From assembly GCF_040049275.1 (NCBI RefSeq), contig NZ_JBDZDT010000012.1:143049-207048 (forward strand): a DNA stretch of 64,000 nt, given 5' to 3'. Source of the DNA: Aquabacter sp040049275 (GTDB lineage: Bacteria; Pseudomonadota; Alphaproteobacteria; Rhizobiales; Xanthobacteraceae). Shown piece by piece: positions 8,795 through 17,143 of the stretch (the first letter of the stretch is position 1; the number at the start of each line of letters is the position of its first letter). The translations under genes were made by a program, and so were the position numbers. The notes under the pieces were generated by a model. It made no database searches and had not been told where the DNA came from. It saw only the letters and a program-made list of their open reading frames with translations.

Positions 8795-9329
8795 TCCGCC
8801 ACAGCCCGAATAGGCCGTTGTTGATTTATTGGCTTCTGCGGGACGTTCGCAGAGGTTGGATCCGGAGGCATTCTGCAACGAGTCTACCTGCTGGTGGGTA
8901 TCATTGAGGATTGCGAATTCCTTCGCCTTTCACCTTCCATGGAAGCCCCCGGAGCGATCTCTCCGACAGCTCGTCGCGGATTGAGGTTGCCTGCTTTTCG
9001 GGGGCGGTCCGCTTGAAGCTTGCCGCGGCCAAAACGGCGTGTGCGCTCGATCCGGCGCATGAGCGCAACGTTTCCGCGCCGCGCGATTTGCAGCCCACCG
9101 ACCTCGGACCTTCCGACGTCACCGCGCGGTCAGCGCGCCCTGGAGCTCCGCTGCCGATGTCGGCGCCTTCGTGAGAGCGTCGAGGTCCGCACCCACCCCA
9201 TGTCCGAGCTTGCCTCATGGACAACGGAGGGGCGCCAGCTCGGATACGTGGCCGCGGGCACGGGGAGGATCGCGGAAGGGCGTGCTGAAGCCCATGATCG
9301 GGAGGCTGGTCCGTCTGCTGACCCGGCGA
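8795..9329. other. Gap without a recognisable gene
   Basis: This 535-bp stretch between the DUF2218-like gene and the RES toxin has several short overlapping open frames on both strands. None shows a ribosome binding site, conserved motif or credible composition. I see no RNA gene, repeat or clear terminator. It could be eroded sequence linked to the toxin-antitoxin/ParB block to its right. Confidence 0.4.
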
Positions 9330-9833
9330 TCACCGCGACAATCGCCCCTCGTCGTCGATCAGCACCAAGCGAGATGGGGCGCTTGCGCCCCATCTCCAAA
9401 TCACCAGGTTGAGGTCGTCTACGGTCGCGCCGGGGGCAAAGCTCCTGACAAGGAGGCCATGATGGTCCCCGGCTATCAGTCGGCGTGCGAAAGTCTGCGT
9501 TCGCGCCTCGCCGTTTGTCCTCATCTCGTCGCGCCACGCGGTGCCCGCGAGAGAGGCCATATCCATACCCTCGGCGGCGAGCGCGACATTGTCCCGGCCG
9601 TCAAAGACGACGCCGATCTCAGCGTCGTAGGACACGAGTGTCGTCGGCTGGAGGTTGCCAACCTGGTTTGCTTCCCTGAGCGCTGTCATCACCGACAGGG
9701 ATGCATAGAGTGCCGGCACGCCTTTCGGATTGAAGCGGCCGCCATGAAGCTCGGCGCCACGACCTGATAGCGGGTCGCGCGCATAGACGGGATTGAGCGC
9801 CCGGTAGAGCTTGCCGTCGTAGGAGATCGACAC
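9330..9833 (-). CDS. RES-domain toxin of a type II toxin-antitoxin system
   Basis: This 167-aa protein carries the RES-family landmarks: LYRALNPVYA at the start with the conserved Arg, GGRFNPKGVPALYAS near residues 31-46, then the helix SVMTALREA with the conserved Glu. RES toxins (ParT/MbcT/Res) degrade or modify NAD+ and so stop growth. The gene starts three bases after the antitoxin stop, the standard antitoxin-first order on the minus strand. Length and motifs look complete, so the toxin may be functional. It sits next to a ParB remnant, consistent with a plasmid- or ICE-derived stability block. Confidence 0.85.
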   Translation of the reverse strand: MSISYDGKLYRALNPVYARDPLSGRGAELHGGRFNPKGVPALYASLSVMTALREANQVGNLQPTTLVSYDAEIGVVFDGRDNVALAAEGMDMASLAGTAWRDEMRTNGEARTQTFARRLIAGDHHGLLVRSFAPGATVDDLNLVIWRWGASAPSRLVLIDDEGRLSR

Positions 9834-9836
9834 GGG

Positions 9837-10214
9837 CTAAGCGTGCACGCCAGCGTCGACCGCATCGATATAGTCGAGCACGTCATCGGCGCGCCCGCTG
9901 CGCACGAGCTGCATGGCTGTCTGGCCCGAAAAGCCGGACAGGGGTTCCGAGCGGTACCAAGCATAAGCCATCAGGGCCGAGCCGAAGCGCGGCTCCACCT
10001 TGTTGATCACCTCAATCATTTCCCGCAGGCGCCGCTGCGTGCGGCTGGACCGAATCCGGTCCTTGCGCTGGATCGCATCCCTTCCGAGACCAGCCGTGCG
10101 CGCGACCTCCTCGCTGGTCGTGCGGAGGACATCCGCGATCTTTCGCGGTGCGAAAATCCCGTCATCCGCGTACTGGGCGAGGCCCATGACGTTCACCATC
10201 ACGTTGCCAAACAT
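9837..10214 (-). CDS. Xre/MbcA/ParS-type antitoxin
   Basis: This protein of up to 125 aa has an N-terminal helix-turn-helix-like region (KIADVLRTTSEEVARTAGLGRDAI) and a C-terminal toxin-binding region (LREMIEVINKVEPRFGSALMAYAWYRSEPL and SGRADDVLDYIDAVDAGVHA). This is the usual architecture of antitoxins paired with RES toxins. The longest start (10214) lies inside a perfect palindrome, so translation more likely begins at an internal Met, 10199 or 10187. The protein should neutralise the RES toxin and repress its own promoter. Confidence 0.82.
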   Translation of the reverse strand: MFGNVMVNVMGLAQYADDGIFAPRKIADVLRTTSEEVARTAGLGRDAIQRKDRIRSSRTQRRLREMIEVINKVEPRFGSALMAYAWYRSEPLSGFSGQTAMQLVRSGRADDVLDYIDAVDAGVHA

Positions 10215-10238
10215 TCTGACGCAATATGGCGTCAGAAT
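10213..10238 (-). promoter_or_regulatory. Perfect inverted repeat, likely autoregulatory operator of the RES-Xre pair
   Basis: ATTCTGACGC and GCGTCAGAAT form a perfect 10-bp inverted repeat around a 6-bp centre directly at the 5' end of the antitoxin gene. On the minus strand the centre reads CATATTG and could overlap the -10 region. Position and symmetry fit an antitoxin-bound operator. Binding itself is inferred. Confidence 0.65.
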
Positions 10239-10518
10239 GAGTGGATTTCAATAGGGAGGGAAAAGAGAGGGAAAAGGGAGGAAAAATTCCGCTCGCAGAG
10301 CGGCCGGACCGGCAGCGCTGGCGCGCAACCGCGGCGCGCGCGATCCCAACCCGTCGTCCTTCGCGGGGCTCTGGCCCCGCTCGTCCTGCCGGGCGGGGAT
10401 GCTCAGCCGCAGTTGTGCCGGGTCGACCGCTCCGCAGGTCCGGGGACGTCTTCGGGAAGAAGACGAGAAAGGGACCGTCGGAGGCGGTGCCCCGGAACCC
10501 TCCGCGAAGGAACACCCC

Positions 10519-11876
10519 ATGCATCTCATGAAAATAGATCCGCGTGCACTGAAGGAAAATCCCGACCGCTCGCGCCGGACGAAATCCTCGCCGCAGGCGG
10601 ACACCCTGCTGCTGGCGACGATCAAGGCGCTGGGCATCGTTCAGCCGCCCGTCATCGCGCCGGAGGCCGGTGGCGGCAACGGATACGTCATCAACTCCGG
10701 TCATCGCCGCGTGAAGCAGGCGATTGCCGCCGGTCTCGAGGAGATCGACGTCCTCGTTGATGAGGCTGCCAACGACAATGGCGCCATGCGCTCCATGGTC
10801 GAAAACATTGCCCGCGAGCCGCTCAACCCCATCGACCAGTGGCGGGCCATCGAGCGTTTGGTCGCGCTCGCCCTGCCGGTGCGCCAGATCAGGAAGCTGC
10901 GCCTGCTCGCAAACGTCCTGCCGGCCATGCTCGATCACATGGCGAAGGGCGACATGCCGAACGAGAAGCAGCTGCGCACCATCGCAGCGGCCTCGCTGGA
11001 GGAGCAGAAGGAGGTCTGGAAGAAGCACAAGCCGTCGAAAGCCGATCCCCAGGTCGCCTGGTACAACGTGGCGAACGGCCTCGAAAAGACCCGCATGTAC
11101 GCGAGAGACGCCAGCTTCGGCGAGGATCTTGCGCAGGCTTACGGACTGCAGTGGGTCGAGGACCTGTTCGCTTCGGCCGATGAGGACAGCCGCTATACGA
11201 CGGACGTCGAGGCCTTCCTCGGCGCCCAGCAGGAGTGGATGGCGAGCCACCTGCCGAAGCGCGGAATCATCGTCGAAGCCGACACCTGGGGACGCGCGAA
11301 GCTGCCCCCCAAGGCCGAGCGGGTCTATGGCAAGCCCGGCAGGTCGGACCATGCGGCCATGTTCCTCGATCGCGAGGGCAAGGTGCAGACCGTCCACTAT
11401 CGGATGCCCGAGCCCAAGAAGGTGACGGGCAAGGGCGGCGATGCCACCGGCCTCGGAGGAGACGGTGGCATCGGCGTTCCCAAGCTTCGCCCGGATGTGA
11501 CCCGCAAGGGCATCGAGATGATCGGCGACTTCCGGACCGACGCGCTGCACGAGGCGCTCGCCCGCGCGCCGATCGAGGACGACACGCTGCTCGCGCTGCT
11601 CGTCCTCGCCTTCGCCGGACGCAACATCTCCGTCGCCTCCGGAGCCTCGGGCGACGTCTATGGCTATGCCCGGATGGATCGCCACGCCATTCGGTTGCTC
11701 GGAGAGGACGGCAAGCTCGCGTTCGACCGCGAGACGCTGCAGCAGGTGGCCCGGGGCGTCCTCATCGACGTGCTGTCTTGCCGGGAGAACCGCACCGATT
11801 CCGGCGTTGTCGCCCGGATCGCCGGCGATGCCATCGGCGCCGACCGCCTCGACACTCCGCGTGGAAGCGGTCGCTC
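10519..11876 (+). pseudogene. ParB/RepB/Spo0J family protein, 3'-truncated
   Basis: The start (MHLMKIDPRALKENPDRSRR) follows AAGGAA. The ParB N-terminal nuclease/CTPase-like domain is clear: PQADTLLLATIKALGIVQPPVIAP, YVINSGHRRVKQAI and MVENIAREPLNPIDQWRAIERL. A helix-turn-helix/linker region and a long alpha-helical C-terminal part follow. Similarity to large plasmid/ICE ParB proteins fades after GADRL (about 11850). The frame then runs out into the antisense of the neighbouring VOC gene, stopping at 11991. The end coordinate given is therefore the approximate break point. The C-terminal dimerisation segment is missing. Upstream lies a 34-nt pure purine tract (10253-10286). No ParA or centromere array is present. 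Confidence 0.75.
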
Positions 11877-12305
11877 CTATCCGTTGACAAGTGTTCCTCC
11901 CCACGTTTCGCACGCAACGTCGGCGATGGTCTGGGAGAATGTCCACCTGTGGCCGCCGAGGTCGCGGCAGCTGTATTGGCGCTCACCATAGGGGTAGTCG
12001 GTCGGCCTACTTAGAATCTCGGCACCGAAACGCGAGGCGCGGGCGTAGTGAGCGTCCACATCTTCCACCCGCACCATCACCGCAAAGGCCGCTTCCAGTC
12101 CCTTCCCGCCCGCCGAGGCAGCCGCGCCCAACAACGTAACGACCATCGCGCCATCGCCGATGCCGAGTTGCGCGCGATGATCTGCGATCTTCAGCCTCAC
12201 CACAAAGCCGAAGGCGCCACACAGCCAATCCGTAGCCTGCGTCACGTTGGGGTAGCCGAGCTCCGGAATGACGGTGCACGTGGGCATCGAGCGGTTCTGA
12301 ATCAT
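11877..12305 (-). CDS. VOC-family (glyoxalase/bleomycin-resistance-like) protein
   Basis: This 142-aa single-domain protein has the VOC pattern: a beta-alpha-beta start (TCTVIPELGYPNVTQATDWLCGAFGF), then LGIGDGAMVVTLLG, VMVRVEDVDAHYARASRFGAEIL and the closing GERQYSCRDLGGHRWTFSQTIADV. The tail WGGTLVNG is common in this subgroup. Such proteins bind small ligands or act as isomerases and dioxygenases, and the substrate is unknown. Its ATG overlaps the EF-hand gene stop as ATGA, so the two are probably co-translated. Its 3' end abuts the ParB truncation point and marks the recombination edge. Confidence 0.85.
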   Translation of the reverse strand: MIQNRSMPTCTVIPELGYPNVTQATDWLCGAFGFVVRLKIADHRAQLGIGDGAMVVTLLGAAASAGGKGLEAAFAVMVRVEDVDAHYARASRFGAEILSRPTDYPYGERQYSCRDLGGHRWTFSQTIADVACETWGGTLVNG

Positions 12306-12754
12306 GTGGCGACCGGGCCTTTCTGTCCGCGCAACGAAAGCAGTTCGAGGAAGGAGAGCGTGCGGTCACCGTCAGCATCGGCCTTGACCAACCGATCGGG
12401 AATGAACGCGGAGAACTCGGCGCGCGAGATCGTGCCGTCATGGTTGGTATCGATCTGCGTCCTGCGCGCCTCTATGTCAGCCAGCGATCCGACGAAACCG
12501 GCCCCGGCGCCGGATCTTTCCCGTTCCGTCTCGATGCGCGCTTCGCCGGGATCGAGACGGCCGTTATGGTTGGTATCAAGCCGATCGAAGAGCTTTCCCC
12601 GTGCAACCTGAATTTCAGTGAATTCGAGCTTCTTGTCGCCGTTAGTATCGATCTCGAGGAAGATTTCGCGAATGCGCTCATTGCCCGGTGCCGCTAGGGC
12701 AATTCCGCGAGCTCCCAGCACTAGAAGGACCGCAATCATCACACTCCGTAACAT
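12302..12754 (-). CDS. Exported EF-hand calcium-binding protein
   Basis: The start at 12754 (MLRSVMIAVLLVLGARGIALA) has GGAG upstream and opens with a signal peptide; longer frames begin without a site. The 150-aa protein holds four EF-hand-like loops: DTNGDKKLEFTE, DTNHNGRLDPGE, DTNHDGTISRAE and the final DADGDRTLSFLE. The Asp/Asn/Glu ligand spacing is intact, so calcium binding in the periplasm is likely. The stop overlaps the VOC start (ATGA). The gene is divergent from the secreted protein/sigma factor operon, with about 240 bp between them. No catalytic domain is present; a buffering or sensing role is inference. Confidence 0.85.
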   Translation of the reverse strand: MLRSVMIAVLLVLGARGIALAAPGNERIREIFLEIDTNGDKKLEFTEIQVARGKLFDRLDTNHNGRLDPGEARIETERERSGAGAGFVGSLADIEARRTQIDTNHDGTISRAEFSAFIPDRLVKADADGDRTLSFLELLSLRGQKGPVAT

Positions 12755-12991
12755 TCCGCTCTCCGCTGGACAGGGGCGAGCCGCGTGCATTGCCTCTCCG
12801 GCGCTGCGCGGATCCCTCAAGCGTTACGCATACCGGCGCACGCTCCTACGCGTGCCGCTCCCAATTTTCTTGATCCGTATTCGCGCACCGATCCGACAAA
12901 ATTCGCCTCGGCCGCGTAGGGGTGCTCGTGCAACTGCGTACCGATAAGCAGATCGCCGTGAGGGCGAACCAACGGAAATAGGCGGCGCGCA

Positions 12992-13426
12992 ATGAAGGCC
13001 AGTTCCAGGCATGACTATCGATCCTACGCTCCTTTGTTCAGAGGGGGCGGGCTCTCGCTTCTTTCGAAGCTCGGCGTTCTCCTTGCTGGCGTGCTGGTTG
13101 CCGATCCGGCGTTGGCAGCGCAATGGTCGCGCCCCACCGAATCCGGCGGCGAACTCACCCGCAGCCTCACCAACGCCGGGAACGGCGTCACGACCGGCAG
13201 CACCACGCGTACCGGACCGAACGGCGGGAGCTTCACGTCCAGCTCCACATGCAGCGGCGGCATTGTCGGTGGCTGCTCCCGGAGCTATTCCGGTGTTGGG
13301 GCAAACGGCAAATCCTTCTGGGGATCCCGGATGTCTGCCTATGGACCCTACGGGTCGCGGTCGGTCAGCGGTTTCACCGGCCCCAATGGCAGGACTGCCT
13401 ATGATTTCCGTCGGTTCCGCTATTGA
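12992..13426 (+). CDS. Exported Gly/Ser/Thr-rich protein of unknown function
   Basis: This 144-aa protein has a long N-terminal region, then a hydrophobic signal segment (LSLLSKLGVLLAGVLVADPALAA). The mature part is rich in Gly, Ser, Thr and Asn, with repeated GPNG motifs (TGPNGGSF, FTGPNGRTAYDF) and two cysteines in STCSGGIVGGCSRSY. No known domain is recognised. It looks like a small disordered or beta-rich envelope protein. It ends 31 bp before the ECF sigma factor gene in the same direction, so it may be the first gene of that operon and a target or accessory of the pathway. Confidence 0.7.
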   Translation: MKASSRHDYRSYAPLFRGGGLSLLSKLGVLLAGVLVADPALAAQWSRPTESGGELTRSLTNAGNGVTTGSTTRTGPNGGSFTSSSTCSGGIVGGCSRSYSGVGANGKSFWGSRMSAYGPYGSRSVSGFTGPNGRTAYDFRRFRY

Positions 13427-13457
13427 GATGGAGAGGCACCGACGGATATGAGCCGCT

Positions 13458-14039
13458 GTGCCGCATGACCCTTCCCCGGACGACACACTGCTGGCGCGGA
13501 TCGCGGCGGGCGAGCAGGGCGCTCTGTCTCAGCTCATCGCCCGCCACGGCCGCGGCCTGCGGGTCTTCGCGACCCGTTACCTCGGCAATGCGGCGGATGC
13601 CGACGATGTGGTCCAGGACGTGTTCGTGAGCGTGTGGAGGCATGCCGGCCGGTTCGACCCGCAGCGGGCCCGCGCGTCCACCTGGCTCTACAAGATCACG
13701 GCGCATCGCTGCATCGACCAGCGGCGACGCCAGACGTTCCGCAGCGTCGTCGGCCTGGAGGACATCGAGGATGACCTCGCCTCCGATGCACCGGGCGCCG
13801 AGACGACGATGCAAGCGCGGCAGGAGCTTTCGCTGGCCCGAGCCGGCATCGCCCGGCTGCCGGAGCGCCAGCGGATGGCGCTCCTGCTGAAGGTGGTGGC
13901 GGACCTCGACGTTGCCGCCATCGGGCAAGTGATCGGAGCCAGCACCGGCTCTGCCGAGCAACTGCTGGTCCGGGCGAGACGCGCCCTCAGGGATCACATG
14001 ACGGCGGCTGACGACGGCCGCGAAAGGACAAGGTCATGA
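13458..14039 (+). CDS. ECF-type RNA polymerase sigma factor
   Basis: This 193-aa protein most plausibly starts at GTG 13458 (PHDPSPDDTLLARIAAGEQGAL), because the nearby upstream ATG closes after a few codons. Region 2 reads LIARHGRGLRVFATRYLGNAADADDVVQDVFVSVWRHAGRFDPQRARASTWLYKITAHRCID. Region 4 contains IARLPERQRMALLLKVVADLDVAAIGQVIGASTGSAEQLLVRARRAL. It overlaps the next gene as ATGA. With an anti-sigma-like membrane protein and a periplasmic sensor immediately downstream, it should direct transcription in response to an envelope signal, probably metal-related. The target promoters are not identified. Confidence 0.9.
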   Translation: MPHDPSPDDTLLARIAAGEQGALSQLIARHGRGLRVFATRYLGNAADADDVVQDVFVSVWRHAGRFDPQRARASTWLYKITAHRCIDQRRRQTFRSVVGLEDIEDDLASDAPGAETTMQARQELSLARAGIARLPERQRMALLLKVVADLDVAAIGQVIGASTGSAEQLLVRARRALRDHMTAADDGRERTRS

Positions 14040-14479
14040 ACGGCGACGGGTTCCAACGATACAGGCTTCGCTTCGGCGACGACGTGGCATCCTGGCCCGC
14101 GCCCTATCGGCAATATGCCCTGGCCATGGGAGCACGGGAGGAGCGCGAAGCGGTCGATGCGGACCAGGCGCTTGACCGCCTCATCCTCGATGCAGCCATG
14201 ATGGAGGCGGACGACGGGGCGCTGACGCGACAGGTGCTCGGCCGCATCCGTGCCCGCGGGCAGAGCCATCCCTTGTCCTTCCTTCAGCAGATCTTGCTAC
14301 GGCCAGCTGCACTGGGGGCTGCCACTGCGATCGTGGCCGTCATCATCGCGCTGGGAGGGTATCAGATGGCCCGCGTGCAGATGGCGCATCTCCACGATCT
14401 GTCCGCAGAGGCTGAACTGCTCGCGCTTGCGACCGGTGCCCCGCTTCTGGGCGAAGCGAGAGGGGAGGACCTGCTGTGA
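14036..14479 (+). CDS. Single-pass membrane anti-sigma-factor-like protein
   Basis: This 147-aa protein has a soluble, charged N-terminal part (QRYRLRFGDDVASWPAPYRQYAL...DADQALDRLILDAA). One transmembrane helix follows near residues 92-110 (AALGAATAIVAVIIALGGY), then a short periplasmic tail. Size, topology and position directly after a sigma gene with ATGA overlap fit an anti-sigma factor that holds the sigma at the membrane. No ZAS zinc motif (HxxxCxxC) is present, so it is not a zinc-binding anti-sigma. Assignment rests on context and topology rather than on a recognised family signature. Confidence 0.65.
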   Translation: MNGDGFQRYRLRFGDDVASWPAPYRQYALAMGAREEREAVDADQALDRLILDAAMMEADDGALTRQVLGRIRARGQSHPLSFLQQILLRPAALGAATAIVAVIIALGGYQMARVQMAHLHDLSAEAELLALATGAPLLGEARGEDLL

Positions 14480-14874
14480 GCCGGCGGCCCCGCCTGTGGA
14501 TTGCAATCCTTACGCTGCTCTGCTTTTCGGTCGCGCTGAACCTCTTCCTCGCCGGCTATGCCCTCCATACGGTGCGCGAGGGCGGAACGGTGCGCGCCCT
14601 GATCGACACCGTCGCCAGTGTCTATCCGTCGGACGTGCGCCAGGAGTTCCGCGCCGTGCTGCGTGAGAACCGCGGTCGCTCGGTGGTGGCACTGCAGGAG
14701 CTGCGGAACGCCCGGGCAATGCTGGCTGCGGCCGTCAACGCCCCTTCCTACGACGAGACGGCGATCCAGCGGGCGATGCAGAGCGTGCGGACCGCCACGG
14801 GGAACGTGCAGGCGACAATGCAGGACTATCTTCTGGTCGCGCTGAAGCGCGTCAAGGATCGGCCGTCCAACTGA
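14476..14874 (+). CDS. Periplasmic heavy-metal sensor (CnrX/ZraP-like)
   Basis: GTG start, overlapping the previous stop. The 132-aa protein has an N-terminal anchor (LWIAILTLLCFSVALNLFLAGYAL) and a helical periplasmic domain. YPSDVRQEFRAVLRENRGRSVVALQELRNARAMLAAAVNAPSYDETAIQRAMQ has the helical-hairpin pattern of the CnrX/CpxP-like metal-sensor superfamily. The gene set sigma, anti-sigma, sensor parallels CnrH-CnrY-CnrX in content. The usual His/Met metal ligands are sparse here, so the ligand may not be nickel or cobalt. A general envelope-stress signal is an alternative. Confidence 0.7.
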   Translation: MSRRPRLWIAILTLLCFSVALNLFLAGYALHTVREGGTVRALIDTVASVYPSDVRQEFRAVLRENRGRSVVALQELRNARAMLAAAVNAPSYDETAIQRAMQSVRTATGNVQATMQDYLLVALKRVKDRPSN

Positions 14875-14936
14875 GCCGCCGTGCGGGTAGTGTACGCAGA
14901 TTTCAGCGCAAGGCGGCCGGAGGAGGTCACGGGAAG

Positions 14937-16100
14937 ATGCGGTATGACGGCCTTGTTCTAATCCTGCTGTGGCACGAACTGCGTGGCACCATGCGAACCC
15001 AGCGCCCGTACGACCTGGCCTGGATTACGCTGGGCGGCGGTATACTCGTCGGCTACGGCGTGGCCGATGCTGTCGTTGCGCTCAGGAATGCCTCGGCCGT
15101 CCTGCGGCATGAGGATTTGCTCTGGATGATCGCAGTGCCGTCCGGACTGTTCGGCTTCGGCGGTCTCACGGCTTCGGCGATCGGGCGGCTGACGGCAGCC
15201 CGGGCATTCGCGCCATTCCTGAAGGCGTTGCCGATCTCGCTCGAAGCCCGTTGCCGTGCGGCTGGTATCGCGGCTCTGCTAATGGGAATCCCTCTCTTAG
15301 TCGCGGCGGGCCTCATGAGCGCCGCTGCGAGCGCCATCGCGGGACCGCCATTTCCCCTGGCCTATGGTTTCCTCGCGTCTGGGCTGTTCGCTACCGGGTA
15401 CCTGGCGGGGCTGGCCCTGGGGATCGCACGCGCTCGGCGCGGGGACCAAGCCGATCCGGTCCTGACCTCGCGGTCATGTGGAGATGGCAGCCATCCAGGG
15501 ATTCTGGGGTTGCTCGACCGGGGCAGGCCGGCCTGGCTCAGTTCCTGGGCCTGGAATATACCCGGGCGGGTTCGTATCACCTGGCGGCTTGTGGCGTCCG
15601 CGCTGGTGCTTTTTATCGTGGTGACGATCTCGATGGCTGCAAGCCTGGTCAGTCACGCGGCGGCTCCCGCGGCCATGGCTGCGCTCGCGGTTGGCATTGC
15701 CGTATTCATGCTGAGCCTCCGGTTCCACCCGCTCGGATCGCCGGTACTCCGCGCCTCACCGATCGGCTTCACGCACGCCAGGCTGCGCCTGATGCGCCTC
15801 CCGTTCAAATTGTCGGTGGCCACCTTCGTCCTGCCGGCGAGCGTGGCCGTGGCCGCAGAACCGGCTTCATGGGAGGTGGCCGCAGGCAGCGGCATCGCGC
15901 TCCTGGCGCTGAACGCGGCCTATGCCGCCTTCGCTGCTTATTTCATGACGGCGCCGCTTCTCGCCGTAGTCAGCTTTTCCGCCGCCATCGCCTTTTGCGG
16001 CTACGAATCCTTTGAATACGGCCGCACGGTGCTTATTGGCTTCGCCACACTCGTCGCATGGCTGTGGCACAAGGCTCGCTCAAGATACAATTATGGATAA
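14937..16100 (+). CDS. Polytopic membrane protein, probable ABC transporter permease
   Basis: This 387-aa, very hydrophobic protein has about eight to ten predicted transmembrane stretches, for example LAWITLGGGILVGYGVADAVVAL, IAALLMGIPLLVAAGLMSAA, LVASALVLFIVVTISMAA and LAVVSFSAAIAFCGY. No family signature is recognised. The following gene is an ABC ATPase that overlaps its 3' end by 8 bp, so it is most likely the permease of that transporter. It lies 62 bp downstream of the periplasmic sensor and may belong to the same sigma-controlled transcription unit. The substrate is unknown. Confidence 0.7.
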   Translation: MRYDGLVLILLWHELRGTMRTQRPYDLAWITLGGGILVGYGVADAVVALRNASAVLRHEDLLWMIAVPSGLFGFGGLTASAIGRLTAARAFAPFLKALPISLEARCRAAGIAALLMGIPLLVAAGLMSAAASAIAGPPFPLAYGFLASGLFATGYLAGLALGIARARRGDQADPVLTSRSCGDGSHPGILGLLDRGRPAWLSSWAWNIPGRVRITWRLVASALVLFIVVTISMAASLVSHAAAPAAMAALAVGIAVFMLSLRFHPLGSPVLRASPIGFTHARLRLMRLPFKLSVATFVLPASVAVAAEPASWEVAAGSGIALLALNAAYAAFAAYFMTAPLLAVVSFSAAIAFCGYESFEYGRTVLIGFATLVAWLWHKARSRYNYG

Positions 16101-16920
16101 GCCAAGCGGAGATGGATCCAGCGGCATCGAACGCGATGAACTTCTCGCGGTTTGCGGCGTCGGTGCGGGCTATGGCGGCAGGCAGGTCGTCACCGGCATC
16201 GACCTGACCGTGAACGCGGGCGACATCGTCGGCTTGCTGGGCGCCAATGGATCGGGGAAGTCCACATTGCTGAAGGCCATCACTGGGCAGATCCGCCTGA
16301 TGAGCGGACGCGTCGCCATCAATGGGATCGACCTCGCCGCTCGGCCGGAAGCGGCGAAGGTGGGGTTCGGGCTGGCCGTGGATGGACCGGAACTGCCGGC
16401 GCCGTTGTCTGGCCGGCAGTATCTTGATCTGGTCGCTTCTATCCGGCGCTGCCGCATCGCGGATGACGAATGGGCAGGCCGCATCGCGCGGTTGCGCTTG
16501 GCGCCGTGGTTGGACCGACCGATCGCTGAATATTCCCTGGGCACCCGTGCGAAGCTATCGATCGCCGCGGCTTTGCTTGGCTCTCCTCCGCTCCTCATCT
16601 TTGATGAAACACTGAATGGCCTCGATCCCGTTGCAGTGTGGGAAGCCAAGTGCCTTATCGCGGAATTAGTCGGCGGCGGAAGCCACGCGGCGATCGTCTC
16701 GACCCATGCGGTGGAAGCGGTGCCGGCATTCTGCACCCGAGCTGTGCTCTTGTCCGAGGGCCGGGTCGTCACGGCGTGGGACACTGCGGAACTGAGCAGG
16801 GCGGCTGCCGCACCCGGCGGCTTCGAAGACAGTATGATGCAAGCTTTGACTAAAGGTCAGGGCGCTGCGGCAATTGACGGCGCCACAGCGGCGGGAAGAG
16901 CTTATTCTCAGAGTGCCTAG
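16093..16920 (+). CDS. ABC transporter ATP-binding protein
   Basis: This 275-aa protein starts at the ATG inside the permease 3' end (MDKPSGDGSSGIERDELLAV). Walker A is GANGSGKST near residue 53, and Walker B is PLLIFDETLNGLD. The signature loop is SLGTRAKLS, a degenerate version of LSGGQ that is common in ABC-2-like exporters. The switch His is in AIVSTHAVEAV. The ATPase should power the membrane protein encoded upstream, and a two-gene exporter without a binding protein is implied. The C-terminal 30 residues are extra and low in complexity. Confidence 0.88.
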   Translation: MDKPSGDGSSGIERDELLAVCGVGAGYGGRQVVTGIDLTVNAGDIVGLLGANGSGKSTLLKAITGQIRLMSGRVAINGIDLAARPEAAKVGFGLAVDGPELPAPLSGRQYLDLVASIRRCRIADDEWAGRIARLRLAPWLDRPIAEYSLGTRAKLSIAAALLGSPPLLIFDETLNGLDPVAVWEAKCLIAELVGGGSHAAIVSTHAVEAVPAFCTRAVLLSEGRVVTAWDTAELSRAAAAPGGFEDSMMQALTKGQGAAAIDGATAAGRAYSQSA

Positions 16921-16977
16921 CAGGCTTGCACGGCCCGCAATCGCTCCGACTGTGCAATGCCGTGCCGATGGCGACAT

Positions 16978-17060
16978 GCAGGTTCGAGTCCTTCCACCTT
17001 CGAGAGGGAGCTGTCCGGTCCTCGACATCTCGCAAAATACCGCCGTTGGCGCTAGCCAGG
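16978..17060 (+). repeat. Imperfect direct repeat, copy A, beginning with a tRNA T-arm-like sequence
   Basis: The segment begins GCAGGTTCGAGTCCTTCCAC and later holds GTCCGGT, CATCTC and CCGCCGTTG in the same order and near-identical spacing as the segment at 63869-63942. The start looks like a tRNA T-arm and acceptor 3' strand, but no complete tRNA can be folded upstream. The T-stem has a mismatch and no CCA follows. It lies just after the ABC ATPase gene. Confidence 0.55.
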
Positions 17061-17143
17061 CCGTCCCCTTAAAGCCTAGCCTGCGGAGCTCGAGCAAAGG
17101 GTTTGGTGGCACCTCTAGAGCGGAGTGGCCCTCCCCCTCGGCT

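Noticed and set aside
8901..9224. 107-codon minus-strand frame between the DUF2218-like and RES genes
   Set aside because: No start signal, no recognised domain, and an overlapping frame of similar quality on the other strand.
10162..11946. 594-codon minus-strand frame over the ParB gene
   Set aside because: It is a shadow of the plus-strand ParB frame, which has clear motifs and a ribosome binding site.
16940..17010. Possible tRNA gene near 16980
   Set aside because: Only a T-arm-like sequence is present. No acceptor 5' strand, D-arm or anticodon arm folds, and the T-stem has a mismatch.
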